From: Hevea brasiliensis
Taxonomy: Eukaryota; Streptophyta; Magnoliopsida; Malpighiales; Euphorbiaceae
Assembly (NCBI RefSeq): GCF_030052815.1
Contig: NC_079505.1
Location: 29,202,992 to 29,266,991, forward strand
Reading direction: 5' to 3'
Length of the DNA: 64,000 bases
Of this stretch, positions 48,101 to 60,535 are shown one piece after another. The position numbers and the translations under genes are program-made. Under the pieces are notes generated by a model that ran no database searches, was not told where the DNA came from, and worked only from the letters and a program-made list of their open reading frames with translations. The first letter of the stretch is position 1. Every line of letters starts with the position of its first letter.

Positions 48101-48560
48101 CAAAGTCCTAAATTGATTTGAAGAGAAGAGATATTGAGTATGCAGTGGGTGAGAAGGTTTTCCTCAAAGTTTCTCCATGGAAGAGAATTATGAGATTCGG
48201 CAGAAAGGGGAAACTAAGTCCTCGTTTCATTGGGCCATATGAGGTTCTGGAAAGAGTGGGTCCTTTGGCATATCATTTGGCACTACCTCCAGAGTAAGAG
48301 AAGATACATAATGTCTTCCATGTATCGTGTTGAGGAGGTATCGATAAGACCCATCTCATGTACTACCAGTAGAGGAAATTGAAGTAAATCCAGACCTCAC
48401 ATATGAAGAAGAACCCATACAGATTCTGGCTTATGAGGTGAAGCAGCTACGGAACAAATAGATACCATTGGTAAAAGTGTTGTGGAACCACCATTCGGGC
48501 CAGGAGGCTACTTGGGAACAAGAGGAGGACATGAGGAAACAACACCCACAGATGTTCAGA
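45164..48560 (+). pseudogene. Element B pol: protease, RT, RNase H, integrase, chromodomain-like tail
   Basis: The open frame 45185-47443 (752 codons) contains the protease [10 protein letters not shown] (Asp 18), RT from about residue 190 with [25 protein letters not shown] and FIDD at 352-355, RNase H with YSDAS at 499-503 and TDHKS at 562, and the integrase zinc finger His 712/His 719/Cys 749/Cys 752. Two adjacent stops (47441-47446) and one at 47741-47743 interrupt the integrase core, which continues in the same frame ([23 protein letters not shown]). A frameshift near 48108 breaks into the C-terminal GPF/Y module (SPRFIGPYEVLERVGPLAY), and further stops follow near 48297 and 48328. The chromodomain-like end is still recognisable to about 48540. 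The type is Tekay/Del chromovirus. Confidence 0.92.
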
Positions 48561-48598
48561 GATTAGTACCACGTAAAATTTTGAGACGAAATTTATTT

Positions 48599-48617
48599 AA
48601 GGGGGGGGGGGGGGAGA
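48599..48617 (+). other. Element B polypurine tract with a 14-G run
   Basis: AAG14AGAA immediately precedes the 3' LTR (TGTAACATCC at 48620). Element C has only 7 G at the same place, so the run has expanded or is a homopolymer error. Confidence 0.85.
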
Positions 48618-48619
48618 AT

Positions 48620-51600
48620 TGTAACATCCCTATTTGCATAGCCTGGTATATTTCACTGTTTCGGTGACTGGAGTCAGTCCGGACTATTTAAGAGGATTAG
48701 AATCATACTTAAGACAAATAGAGAAGCCATAAAAAAAAAATTAGTAATTGCCTATTAGTTAAGTATAAATAAAAAAAAAACAGAACATAAGAAGTTAAAC
48801 GAGCCGAGAGTCACAGCGATGGGTGACCTTCTCGGGAACAACTGTGAAGTCATTTTAAACTCAAATTTCGAACTGTAAAATGTGACGTCGCGGTCCTTAG
48901 GACCCTTATAAACACAGTGGAAAAGAGAAAATCACGAAAAGGAACTGTTAAGCCAGTCAAATAATTAGGTCAGGGAGCCGGAAGAAATATTGGATTATTT
49001 GCAAACCGGGATGAACCGGCAAGGGGTAGTTTGGTCAATTGACCTCGAGAGCTAACTCCTGACCTATCTATCAAATAAAATCAGAGAAAAGAAAATTTCA
49101 AAATCGAGAATTAAATTAAAGAACTAATAGAAAAATAAAAAAAAAGAGAGAAAATGGAAAAGTCAAAAGGTGATGACATCATGCATGACCTCATGCATGA
49201 TGCCATAAAGAATAAAATTAATTTATTTACTTATTTAGATTTTTGGGTCTTCCATAAGGATAAAAACAAAGAAAAGAAAAAAAAAATTAAAATTATCTCA
49301 TTTCTTCTTCTTCTTGGACGTCCCATATCTCTCTCCCCCTCACCACCATGTGCAACCACCATTGATGAATGCATCAAGCTTCCATAACTTGATTTTAGCC
49401 TTTTAAAATAAACCCTAAACCCTAAAAAGCTTCCAATCTACACTAGAAAAGAAGATTGAGGGAGAAGAAGAAAGAAGAAAGTGAAAGAATTGGTGGATTG
49501 TAAATCAAAGAATTAAGGTTAGTGATTTAAGATGTGAAGTTAGTTTAATTGTTGCATTTTTAGCTTGAATTACTTGTAGATAAACTTAAAATGGAAAGAA
49601 AACTTATCGAGGGATTATATAGAATTTTGGACAGCTAGGTTTTGATTGGACAAAGTATAAATTTGTTTGAGCTAAACATGTTAGGAATCTTAATTGAGTT
49701 AAGGGTGCATGTTTATAAGTGTTTAATTAGCTAAATGCAACAAATGACATGAATTAGGGTTTTGAACATTAGGGTTTAGAGACCAAAAATGTGAATAAGT
49801 GCTAAATGATGTCTTTGACATAGTTTAAGGAAAGAAATGGTCAATTGTGACCTAAAGAGGTGTGTTAGGAGTGTTAAATTAAAAGCCAAATTCGGATTGG
49901 GTATGCACCATGACCAAAAGTCAACTTTGAGGGACCAAAAATAGAATTTTACAAGTCCAATTGGTATGGAACTAATTGGGAATGAAAATAGGCACTAAAT
50001 GACACAATTTTCATTTAGGAAGCATGCCCAAAAAGTGACTAAAACCTAGTGAATAAATTGACCAAAGTTGAGAAATCACAGTCTGCTTCTGCACAAACTG
50101 ACCAAATGAACAGTATTTGTTCATTTGGTCATAACTCGAGCTAGGAAGGTCAAAATGACTTGAAATTTTACCAGTGGTTAGATGAGATATATACCTAAAA
50201 CTTTTATGAAGAACACAAACCCAAATTATGCCATTACCTCAATCAAATTATTGAGCAAAGTTGAGTTACTGAATCTGCAGAACTGCAGATTTGCCATATG
50301 AATAGTAAAGTTTTAATGGCTATAACTCTCTCTAGAAAACTCTGATTTAGGTGATTCTTGAACCGATGGAAACCTAAGACATAGTAGAACATTTCATATG
50401 AAGAAAATTAGAGCAAATTATGGACTTAAATTGATCAAATTGCTGAACGAAGTTGGAGCAATAAATCTGCAGAACCAAATTCTTTAGCATGAACAGTAAC
50501 CTTAAATTGAGTATAACTTGAGCTACAAAACTCCAATTGGAGTGATTCAAAAAGGAGAATAAACTTAAGATAATAAGAAACATTTTCTATGAAGAAAGTT
50601 TTGCTAAATTCTAACAGTAAACTGACCAATGAAACAGTACAATTAGGGACACCAAAACTGAAAATTTGGCAATTTTGCCTAAAAGACCTAAGTTTTGAGA
50701 AAAGGACCAAAACCAACAAGTTTGGTGACCAAAATGTGGTATGTGGGTGAAGTTGGAGTTCCCATACCTATTAAGCCTTAGAAAGTCAACAATTTGACTT
50801 GAATAGTGTAGTGAATAGTAACCCAAAACACAAAATTTTAAGAACGTTGAGTTTAGCACGTTAGAGCTAGGTAAAAATGAAGTTAAATTTATTTTTGGAT
50901 TTATGCTAAGTTATGGTACTGAAACACTGTAAAATTGTGTGTTTCAGTTGAAAAGAATACCGAGAAAGAACCCAAAGAACCGAGTCGAGGCTAAGAGGCA
51001 ACTCGCTTGAGGTTTGTGCACAACGTATAACTTTTGTAAATTATTTCTGCATATTGTTTTGAATAATTTGAATCAGTGAATTATGACAATTTTTATGATG
51101 TTTTGGTTTAAATTGTGGAAAGCTAGTTATGTATATTTGAAATGACAATGTTTAGCAAATTGTTAAGATAAGTTTTGAAACCACAGTGTCATGACCATAT
51201 ATTTGAACACCTCACTAGCATGACTAGTGGGGGTAATTAGTTTCGAATTTTGATTCCTTCTCTGGAGAAGTGTTGAGGTGTGCCAGTAGAAGAGGATGTG
51301 AATGGATATCCATATATTTGAGCTAGCTAGCCTTGTCATGTGATTTCTCTTTAGCCTTTAGCTATTGATATTCTATTTGTTTCGAATGGCATGATCTAAC
51401 TGTGGGTTTTATGAAATGTGATTTGATACTTCAAAATGAAATTGTTTGGGATTAAAATCTCATAATGCATGATTTGTACTTAATTCTCATATTCAACCAA
51501 ATTTTTGAATAAATGTGATTTAAGTTTTGCATAAAGATTATTTTAGTATGTTGTGCACCACTGAGTCCTAGTACTCAGGGATAATTTTTATTGTTATCGC

Positions 51601-52296
51601 AGATATAGAGACTAGAGGAGCAGCAGACTGAGCTGCTGAGGATTGAGGATTTATCAGCTTGAAGTTATCGGGTATAATTTATACCCTGCCTGTAAATATT
51701 TATTTTGATGTATGTAATGCATAGAAATGTATGGACATGTGCAAATGGGTCTTGAGCAGCTTGTACAAAATCTGTATAAAATTCGCAATAAATTTTAGCT
51801 TGGATTTTCTTAATGTAAATTTATGTATGATGTATATATAAATTGTTTATCTTTAAAGAAATATGAATGTATGAAATTGATTAATAGTACATTGAGGATT
51901 ATTGAATTTTGAACTTGAGAAATTGATTGAAATGATTGTGAAGTTGAAATTGATTGAGTTTGATTGTGAATTTGAAGTAGTGGTTGAGAAAATATTTGGA
52001 AGTGCTTTTATTTCAGGTATTTGAAGAACTGTTTTCTCAAAATACAGACGGAACTCTGTCAAAATTTTTATAAAATTTACGGAAAAATAAAATGGGCCAA
52101 AAGTTTTAACTAGTTTTTAATTTCAATTAAATGTTTTAAATACCTATTGGAAAATGCTCACCACTTATCAAAAATAAGAAAATTGTTTTAAAATCTCTTG
52201 TAGGGTACTTAATGAGTTATCGGTGGGTAAAGTTCGGTAGTTCATTAGGTATTCTACGGGATCATGTTGTGCCTTGCAGAGGGGTAAGGTGTGACA
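48620..52296 (+). repeat. Element B 3' LTR
   Basis: It starts TGTAACATCCCTATTTG and ends GGTAAGGTGTGACA. It is close to the 5' LTR apart from point changes and the missing palindrome arm. It has a 5S-like box at 48794-48840, a telomere-like CCCTAAACCCTAAA near 49413 and a stem-loop pair at 51552-51603. It abuts the Cassandra-like LTR with no spacer. Confidence 0.9.
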
Positions 52297-52582
52297 TGTT
52301 TTCGAAAAGTCCTTTAGGCAAATCCCACATTGGCAAAGCATAGAGATGGTCTTGGGTTCAAAAAGTAATGATATATAAAATGGGGGAACTAATCATTAAA
52401 GGCGCCTTTTGGTGGAATGGCCTGGAGAGTTGGAAGAACTCCAGATTTAAGCGTGCTCGCTTGAGAGAAATCCTAGGATGGGTGACCTCCTAGGAAGTTC
52501 TCCATTCCACCTATGGGACAAAACTGTGAGGCTTAAGGCCAAAGCGAACAATTCCTCTAGTGGTTGGAGTCCGATCGTTACA
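52297..52582 (+). mobile_element. Cassandra-like solo LTR containing 5S rRNA sequence
   Basis: A 286-bp unit starts TGTTTTCGAAAAGTCC and ends GATCGTTACA. It includes CCCACATTGG near the start and GGCCAAAGCGAACAATT near the end, both of which I associate with Cassandra TRIM LTRs. The middle (about 52433-52502) matches the second half of plant 5S rRNA: GAACTCCAGATTTAAGCGTG, then GATGGGTGACCTCCTAGGAA. No second LTR or interior is present. The first six bases, TGTTTT, also equal the start of the B interior, so the left edge is slightly uncertain. Confidence 0.75.
52433..52502 (+). ncRNA. 5S rRNA-derived segment in the Cassandra-like LTR (not a functional 5S gene)
   Basis: AAGCGTGCTCGCTTGAG corresponds to box A, and GGATGGGTGACCTCC to the intermediate element and box C of 5S genes. 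The 5' half of 5S is much less recognisable. Pol III promoter elements are known in Cassandra LTRs. Activity here is not shown. Confidence 0.7.
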
Positions 52583-55500
52583 AGTTCAGAATCCTACCAC
52601 CAGAGGTTCACAACCACCTAGCAGAGGTAGAGGCAGGGGTAGAGGTAGTCCAGTAGGCAGCCAAGGCACTATGAATCAATCAGAGCAAGGTAGTGCTCTA
52701 GTCAGAGTCTACGCAATGAGGCAGAGAGAAGAGGCAGAGACATCTAATATTGTGGCTAGTACCTTCTCAACTTTTAATCAAGATGTATTTGTATTATTTG
52801 ATCTGGGTTCTACCCATTCCTATGTGAGTACTAGCATCATTGATTGCATTGCTGTCCTGTGTGTGAAAATGGACTTTGAGGTGCCAGTAACAAGTCCGCT
52901 AGGACAAGAGGTCAATAAAATGTATAGATATTGTCCTTTGGTGATCCAAGGACACACTTTTCTGTCTGATCTCATTAAAATGCCCTTCAGAGATTATGAT
53001 ATCATCTTGGGCATGGATTGGTTAGCCAGGTATCATGCCATGATTGACTGTAGACTGAAGACAGTCACTTTTGGTCTCCCTCAGTACAGTGATGTGGTAA
53101 TACATGGGGAGAGGCGGCTATTACCATCAAATATTGTTTCGGCTGCACTAGCCAGAAAAATAATCAGAAAGGGGTGTGAAGCATATTTGGCACATGTGGT
53201 AAACACCCAAGTGGGGAGTCCAGCATTGAAGGACATCCCTACAGTATATGACTTTTCAGATGTATTTCTTGATGAATTGCCAGGATCACCTCCAAAAAGA
53301 GAAGTGTAGTTTGAAATTAATGTTATGCCTAGAGTGGATCCAATCTCCATAACACCATACAGAATGGCACCAGTAGAGTTGAAGGAGTTAAAGGTACAAT
53401 TGCAAGAACTACTTGAAAAGGGCTTCATCCACCCTAGTGTGTCACCTTGGGGAGTGCTAGTATTGTTTGTTAAGAAGAAAGATGGCACTCTTCGCTTATA
53501 TATTGACTATCGACAATTGAATAAGGTAACAATAAAAAACAGATATCCATTGCCTCGCATTGATGATCTGTTTGATCAATTGAAGGGTGCAGCTGTATTC
53601 TCCAAAATTGATTTGTGATCTGGTTATTATCAGTTGAAAGTGCAAGAGCAGAGTATTCCAAAAACTACTTTCAGAACTCGATATGGCCACTATGAGTTTC
53701 TGGTAATGCCATTCGGGTTAACTAATGCTCCAGTTGCTTTTATGGATCTGATGAACACTATCTTTAGACCATATCTCAACCAATTTGTGGTGGTGTTTAT
53801 TGATGATATTTTGATATATTCGAGGAATGCAGAGGAGCATGACAGACATCTGCGAATTGTACTGCAGACTTTAAGGAAGAAACAGCTATACGCCAAATTG
53901 TCGAAATGTGAATTTTGGTTGAAAGAAATCTCTTTTTTGGGATATGTTGTGTCAGCTGAAGGGATCAAGGTAAATTCCAGTAAGGTAGAAGCTATCCTTA
54001 ATTGGAAGCCACCCAGGAGTATCACAAAAATTTGCAGTTTTTTAGGTTTAGCTGGATATTACCGCCGGTTTGTGAAAGGATTTTCTATGTTAGCTTCTCC
54101 ACTGACCAAGCTGCTTCGGAAAGATGTAAAATTTTAGTGGACAGATAAATGTCAGCAGAGTTTTGATGAGTTGAAGAGGTGTTTGACTGAAGCTCCAGTC
54201 CTTACTTTACCTACCCCGGGTAAAGAATATACAGTTTATAGTGATGCTTCTCACAATGGGTTAGGCTGTGTACTGATGCAAGATCGAAATGTCATTGCTT
54301 ATGCATCACGCCAGCTGAAACCACATGAGAGGAACTACCCAACAGATGATTTGGAGCTTGCAGCTATTGTTTTTGCTCCTAAGATCTGGAGACATTACTT
54401 ATATGGAGAGAAGTGTTATATCTACACAAATCACAAAAGCTTGAAGTATTTGGGCACTCAGAAAGAATTGAATTTAAGGCAGAGGAGATAGTTAGAACTG
54501 ATTAAAGACTATGATTACTTAATAGACTATTAGTCAGGGAAAGCAAATGTGGTGGCTGATGCCTTAAGTCACAAAACTATGGCAAGTCTCAGAGTTTCTC
54601 CTTTGTCCATGGTACATGAGTTGAAAGCATAGCCTGCCAGTTTGGAGATTGATGATGAGGGACAGACAGTAGTTGCATGGCATGTACAGCCAGTGTTGAT
54701 TGATCAGATCAGAATAGCTGCTCAGAATGATGATAAATATTAGAAGCTATTGAAAGAAGTCCAACAGGGCAAGAAACCTGAATTTTCTGTGAGAAATGAT
54801 GGTTTATTGCTACATCAGGGCAGAATGTGCATTCCTAATTATGTGGAATTAAGACAGATCATTATGAAGGAAGCACATGAGTCTCCTTTTGCTATGCATC
54901 CTGGTGGAACTAAAATGTACAGAGGGTTAAAAGAGCATTACTGGTGGATGGGTATGAAGAGGGATGTAGCTGATTTTGTTTCCAAATGCCTAACTTGTCA
55001 GCAAGTGAAGGCAGAACATCAAGTACCAGCAGGTTTGTTACATCCATTGCCAGTACCAGAGTGGAAATGGGAACGGATAACTATGGATTTTGTGATGGGA
55101 CTTCCGAGGACACAGAATAGTCATGATGCAGTATGGGTTATAGTTGATAGACTAACCAAGTCTGCTCACTTTTTGCCAGTCCGGATGGACTATAGTTTGG
55201 AGAGATTGGCCAGTTGTACATAAATGAGATTGTAAAACTGCATGGAGTGCCAGTATCAATTGTATCAGACAGAGATCCTAGGTTCACTTCTAGATTCTGG
55301 GGTAGTCTTCAGAGAGCCCTAGGAACTAGATTGAACTTTAGCACAAAGATTCCACCCATGCAGATGCATGGCCACCGAGAGGGTAATTCAGATATTGGAG
55401 GATATGCTATGGGCTTGTGTGATTGAGTTTGAAGGTAGTTAGGATATACACTTGTCTTTGATTGAGTTTGCTTATAACAACAGTTACTAATCAAGCATTG

Positions 55501-56135
55501 GGTTGCCTCCATATGAAGCTTTATATGGCAGAAAGTGCAGAACTCCCCTATGCTAGGATGAAGTAGGTGAAAGGAAGATGATTGGGCAAAAAATTATTCA
55601 GCAGACAGACGAAAAGATCAGATTGATCAGAGATCGACTCAAGGCTGCATCAGACCGTCAGAAGTCCTATGTTGATCTAAAGAGAAGAGATATTGAATAT
55701 ACAGTGGGTGATAAGGTATTCCTCAAAGTTTCTCCTTGGAAGAGGATTATGAGATTTGGCAGAAAGGGGAAACTGAGTCCTCATTTCATTGGACCATATG
55801 AAGTTCTAGAAAGAGTGGGTCCTTTGGCATATCGATTAGCATTACCTCTAGAGCTAGAAAGGATACACAGTGTCTTCCATGTGTTCATGTTAAGGAGGTA
55901 CAGATCTGACCCATCTCATGTACTATCAATTGAAGAGATTGAGGTAAATCCAGACCTCTCATATGAGGAAGAACCCAAAGAAATTCTGGCATATAAGGTG
56001 AAGCAGCTGAGGAATAAACAGATACACCTGGTTAAAGTGCTGTGGAACCATCATTCAGGCCAGGAAGCTATTTGGGAACGTGAAGAGGACATGAGGAGAC
56101 AACACCCATAGCTGTTCAGAGACTGATGCTAGGTA
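52583..56135 (+). pseudogene. Element C gag tail and pol (heavily broken)
   Basis: It continues element C after the B/Cassandra block: a Gly/Arg tail (SRGRGRGRGSP), protease with LFDLGSTHSY, RT ([22 protein letters not shown]), RNase H ([10 protein letters not shown], with TNHKS where TDHKS is usual), integrase zinc finger ([11 protein letters not shown]...CLTC) and core ([20 protein letters not shown]). The tail from 55578 has SPHFIGPYEVLERVGPLAY and the chromodomain-like VLWNHHSGQEAIWE. In-frame stops occur at 53307, 53616, 54135, 54489, 54531, 54630 and 54741, and frameshifts near 55208 and 55350-55380. Most stops are TAG or TGA where CAG, CGA or TGG would be expected, as in methylated, ageing transposons. 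It is related to B pol but is a separate copy. Confidence 0.9.
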
Positions 56136-56160
56136 AAAATTTTGAGATGAAATTTATTTT

Positions 56161-56174
56161 AAGGGGGGGAGAAT
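56161..56174 (+). other. Element C polypurine tract
   Basis: AAGGGGGGGAGAAT lies directly before the 3' LTR start TGTAACACC at 56175. Confidence 0.88.
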
Positions 56175-59100
56175 TGTAACACCCCGATGTTCGGTAGTGC
56201 GTTTTACTATTTTGGTGAGCAGTGTCTATCTGGACAGTTAGAATGCCTAGAACTACACTTAAATATTAGTGAGGAGATATAAAATAATGAAATTCAAGAA
56301 AAGAAAATACAAGAAAAACAGAGGAAAAATAATAGCAATAAAATGAAACTAAGTTAAACAAGCCAGCACTGTAGTGATGGGTGACCGCACTGGGAAGTTA
56401 CGGCGTGGACCGTTGACTAGCCCTGGATTGCAGAGAACCTTGGAAAATATTTTTAAGACTTAAATAAAAATCTATTGAAGAATAAATGTCATTAGAAATA
56501 TCAAAGAAAAATTAATTAATTAGTACAAAGAAAAATGAGAAATTGAGAAAACGACAAAACTTAGTGTTACCGAAAAATTGGGAATGCAACCCGAATAGGG
56601 GCATTGTGGTCATTTGACACCCTGAGATGCCTTTTGACCTAAAGTTCCATTAAAAATAAATGATATTAAACCTTGAAAATATCATGAAAATTAAAATGGT
56701 GGTACATAATCTAAATAGTAAAAGATATGAGGAAATTGTGGGAAATTGGAAACTTTGGATTATTAAATCATTAGCCTACATTAGTGCTCCTAAAATCACA
56801 TTTGGGACACCTAAAGATTGAAGTGGGATAGGTGTAGGATCAATTGCTTTCTTCTTCCTCACAAGCTCACCTTGGCTGAATTCTTTATCCCATGGAAACC
56901 TCCATGGCTGTCCACCATTAAGCTTAAGTCCACCATTGATTTAGCCATCCTTTACACTAGCTCCCTTCATTAAACTTGACAACCATACCTTGGACAGTAT
57001 ACTTGGAGCAAGAAAGATAAGTTTTGGTGGAGTTTTGAAGTAGTCCAAAAGAGGTAAGTGGTTATTTTCAATCCTTGTTTCATTAAAAGTGTAACTAAGG
57101 TTGTGATTGTTTGAATTATGGAAGAAGTTTGAGGTTTGATGAATTGTTGGGGATGGAGCATTTCGGCAGCCATGAAACTTCATCATGAATAGTTTATCTT
57201 TGCATGTAAATGGTAGTTTGGGATATTGATTCAAATGTTTAATTGTATTGAAGTTGAATTCCATGTGTGAAGTTTGAATGTTAAGCTTGAAAAGTGAAAA
57301 TGGAAATGGATGTGTATGTGTAAATTTGTGGTAGCTTCATGATGAAGATTAAAGTGTTTAAGTTCATGAAATATTGTTGAAATATTGTACAAAAAATGGC
57401 AGCATATATGTGTGTGGATAATAGTGATAAGGTAGGCAAATTATTAATGGAAGTATGTGTGATAATTAGAAGTATTTATGTGTATATATTATTGAGATTG
57501 AACTTCGTGAATTGTGACTGCATTTGGTGTATTTTGAAGTGGTTATATTCAGTCCAAGTTGACCTATAATGTAGAGAATTGAATGGTTTTGGTTAGTGCC
57601 AAATGCAGAATGGTATGGGAAGTGAAAATGTAATTGGGTAAAAATGTGTTTGGTTTGGTGTTTGAAAAGCATGTAGAGGGCAGTGTACAAATGGACCTAT
57701 AACCCTAAGTGTATGGCTCCAATTGGTATGAGGCCAATTGGAGGTGAAACTAGGCACAAAATGTGCCAACTTTCATGAAGAAAGCCTACCTAAATTCTGT
57801 CTAGAAAGTAACTTGAAAAATGACCAAATCCGGATTAGTGACTTGAAAGCCTGAAAATTGACCATTTGGGCAGCAGTTAGTGTTTTGGCCATAACTCACT
57901 CAAACCAGGTCCAAATGACCTGAAATTTTTACCATGAATAGATTAGACATAGATATCCAACTCTTATGAAGACACAAAAACCCAGAAATGACCATAAGCA
58001 AGTCAAAAGGCTTGCACAAATTCGGGTATAAAAACAGCCAGAACCAGAAATGACCTAAAGTTGCCATTTTAGTGCAATCTGTCAAGCTTTAGTAAATTGA
58101 CCACATCTTGATCTATACAACTCAGAATGACTTCAAATTTTTCCCTGAGTGCAATAAGACATAGAGCTACAATTTTTCTTCTTTGACCAGAAGCTAAAAA
58201 CCAAGAGAAATAAGACTTTAAGCTAGACCAATCTGGCACACAAAAATTGAGAACTTGACATTTACATACAATGATGCTTAAAATAATTTGGCAATGAATG
58301 CCAACTTGTAAAAATGGTAAATTGCACTATATTGGCAGCATATTGAAATGTAAAATGTGATATATTGGTAACATTAAACCTAATTCACCTAGAGTGTATC
58401 AAGGGTCAACATTATATGTTGACTAAGGAAAACAATAGAATTAAATAAATTAATTATTGAACCTTATTGTCAGAGACAGTTTAAATGAGTACTGAAACAC
58501 ATCAAATTGTGTGTTTCAGTTAGCAAACACTCAGGGAAGGGGAAGGAAACACTGAGTCAGGGCCAAGAGGTTACACTTTAGAGGTTTGTGCACAACAATT
58601 ATTTCTTTTGAATTTTTCAATTGAAAAAAATTATGACTATTTGTATGTTATTGTTTTAAATTGTGAAAAATTGTTTGAATGGAAATTTGATGGATACTTA
58701 TTGATTGAAAAACATTGCAAATGGTTTGAAACCACAGCTATCATGTATATTGATTGAATTCCTCGCTAGCTTGTCTGGTGGGACGAATTGACTTTAAATT
58801 CCCTTTCTGGCTGAAGTGTTGAGGTGTGTGCCTGTTGAGGACGAATAGAATGAGTACTCATATTATTGCTAGCTAGCAATGTTATTCCTCACTAGCCATT
58901 GGCTTTTGGGATGAATTGGACTATGGAATCATGATTAAGCTGTGTGTGTGATTTATTGACATTTATTGTGATATTGTGAAATGGAGTTTAAATTCTTTAT
59001 GACATTTTCTGTCTTTTGAATTCAACTACGATTTTAAGTATCCACAGTTCATATGATTTATGGCTTATGGTTTTAAATTGTATTTTCTTAATGTTGTGCA

Positions 59101-59748
59101 CCATTGAGACATTGGCTCAGCGATAGCTTTTTCATTGCTGTCACAGGTAGACAGACGGACAGAGTAGCAGAGTAGGCTGTTTGTGCCATATTTTGAGATT
59201 TTGTCGGGTATATTGAGTATACCATTCTGTGTAGTTTTTGTTGTAATATATGTGCACTGTATGTATATATTGTACTTGGTCTAGAGTAGTTGTAAACTAA
59301 AATTATAAATTATTTTGGCTTGTAAAAATATTGTGGCATATTTCTCTTATCTCATCTTTTGGAAACACTCAAAAATTGATTATTGAACTGAGTTGATAAT
59401 GTTGAGAAATTTATTGTGTTGAACAATTTATTAGAGTTTGGGATTGTAGAAATATATTGGAAGTGCTTTTTTACAGGTTTTTGAAGAACTATTTTATTCA
59501 AATTAAAGATGGCACTCTGCCAAAATTTTTACAGAAATTATTAATACTTAAAAATTCGTATTTGGTTTCACTTCAGTAAAAGAAAATTTTTAACACCTGT
59601 CAATAGTGCTCACCATTGTAAAAAGAAGTAAGAAAAGGTTTAAAATCCCTTGTAGTGTATTTAATAGTTTATCAGTAGATGAAGTTTGGTAATTCATTAG
59701 GTATACTACGGGATCATGTTATGCCTTACAGAGGGGTAGGGTGTGACA
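56175..59748 (+). repeat. Element C 3' LTR
   Basis: It starts TGTAACACCCCGATG and ends GGTAGGGTGTGACA, 3.57 kb, and is followed by the TSD CTAGT. It diverges from the 5' LTR by scattered substitutions, many of them C-to-T or G-to-A. The 5S-like box is at 56353-56398 and the stem-loop pair at 59097-59147. Minus-strand ORFs at 56941, 56970, 57466 and 57900 are LTR shadows. Confidence 0.9.
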
Positions 59749-59753
59749 CTAGT
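59749..59753. repeat. Target site duplication CTAGT, right of element C
   Basis: Exact match to 24822-24826. Confidence 0.92.
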
Positions 59754-60272
59754 CCCCCTAATTCCGCCATTAGGGATTTGACCTATGTTTGGTTATCTTA
59801 TAAAATATATATTGTTAGGGAGTATGAAGGAAGTTGGAAGGACCACCTATAATGAAATTTTGATACAAGGATCAAAGTGAAATTGTAAAGAGTGCAAAGA
59901 GGGAGTAAAGTCTACAATGACTTGGACCTTGATTTTTGTGACACATGGCACTTCTTCGTCCTAGTATTTGAAGGAAGGGAAATGAAGGGAGGGAAAATAA
60001 AAGACCTTGCCACCCTTCTCATTTTCCTCTCTCTTAATTGTTCTTATTTCTCCTCATCTTCCTCTTCTCTTAAAATTTTCTCTCAAGCTTTCCTCACTAA
60101 CTCATAGCTTTCCACACTCCATTTCACTTTCATTAATATCTATTACCAACATTTTCCTTCCATCATCAAGAGTTATGAGGGCTTGAATTGAAGAAGTGTT
60201 GAAGCAAAAACCAAAATCATGGGAAAGAATTAATTCAACCAAGTTAGGTTGAGTATTTCTTTCCATGTCTTT
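59754..60272. other. Right flank of element C, unassigned
   Basis: It continues the pre-insertion sequence (CCCCCTAATTCCGCC). It has a pyrimidine-rich leader-like part (about 60005-60090) and ends at a TGTAACACC LTR start at 60273. The 71-codon ORF at 59892-60107 has no recognisable domain and I would not call it a gene. It may be a degraded DNA transposon end or part of another LTR. Confidence 0.4.
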
Positions 60273-60535
60273 TGTAACACCCTCATATTAAGTAGTCTGT
60301 ACATTCTACTGTTTCGATGACTAGTATCTGTCCGGACAGTTAGAATGTCTAGAACAATACCTAAGCCACAAAGAACAAGCCATAAATAAAATTAATAAAG
60401 ATCACATGAAGTTGTAAGAAAATAAGAAAAAAAAGGCATAAAATGGTTAAATGAGTTAGCGATGGGTGATCGACCCGGGAGGTGACAGCGAGCTCAGTTG
60501 CTACCCTAAATTTGTGTGGGACCCCATAACATCCC
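60273..60535. repeat. Gypsy LTR piece related to family A
   Basis: It starts TGTAACACCCTCATATT and contains CTGTCCGGACAG and AGCGATGGGTGAT, both shared with the other gypsy LTRs. It is cut after about 260 bp, where a copia LTR begins. Confidence 0.7.

Larger units (their letters stand above)
39976..52296 (+). mobile_element. Gypsy element B, Tekay/Del-like, near full length
   Basis: 5' LTR 39976-43710, PBS 43719, gag 43900-45160, pol 45164-48560, PPT 48599-48617, 3' LTR 48620-52296. It is the best preserved coding element in the window, with a single 752-codon frame spanning protease to the integrase zinc finger. It is inserted in gag of element C. Nonsense codons and frameshifts make it defective. 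It could still supply RT or integrase domains only if its stops were bypassed, which is not shown. Confidence 0.9.
24827..59748 (+). mobile_element. Gypsy element C, Tekay/Del-like, opened up by nested insertions
   Basis: The 5' LTR is 24827-28395, the PBS 28404, the first gag piece 28584-29111, the second gag piece 39582-39975, the gag tail plus pol 52583-56135, the PPT 56161-56174 and the 3' LTR 56175-59748. Exact CTAGT duplications flank the whole. The gaps are filled by element D and by element B plus a Cassandra-like LTR. Coding parts carry many stops and frameshifts. The LTR pair differs visibly throughout. It is an old host for the younger insertions. Confidence 0.88.

Noticed and set aside
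52433..52502. Functional 5S rRNA gene
   Set aside because: Only the second half resembles 5S, there are substitutions in the core, and it sits inside a Cassandra-like LTR.
59892..60107. Possible small host gene downstream of element C
   Set aside because: 71 codons, pyrimidine-driven composition, no domain, and surrounded by LTR pieces.
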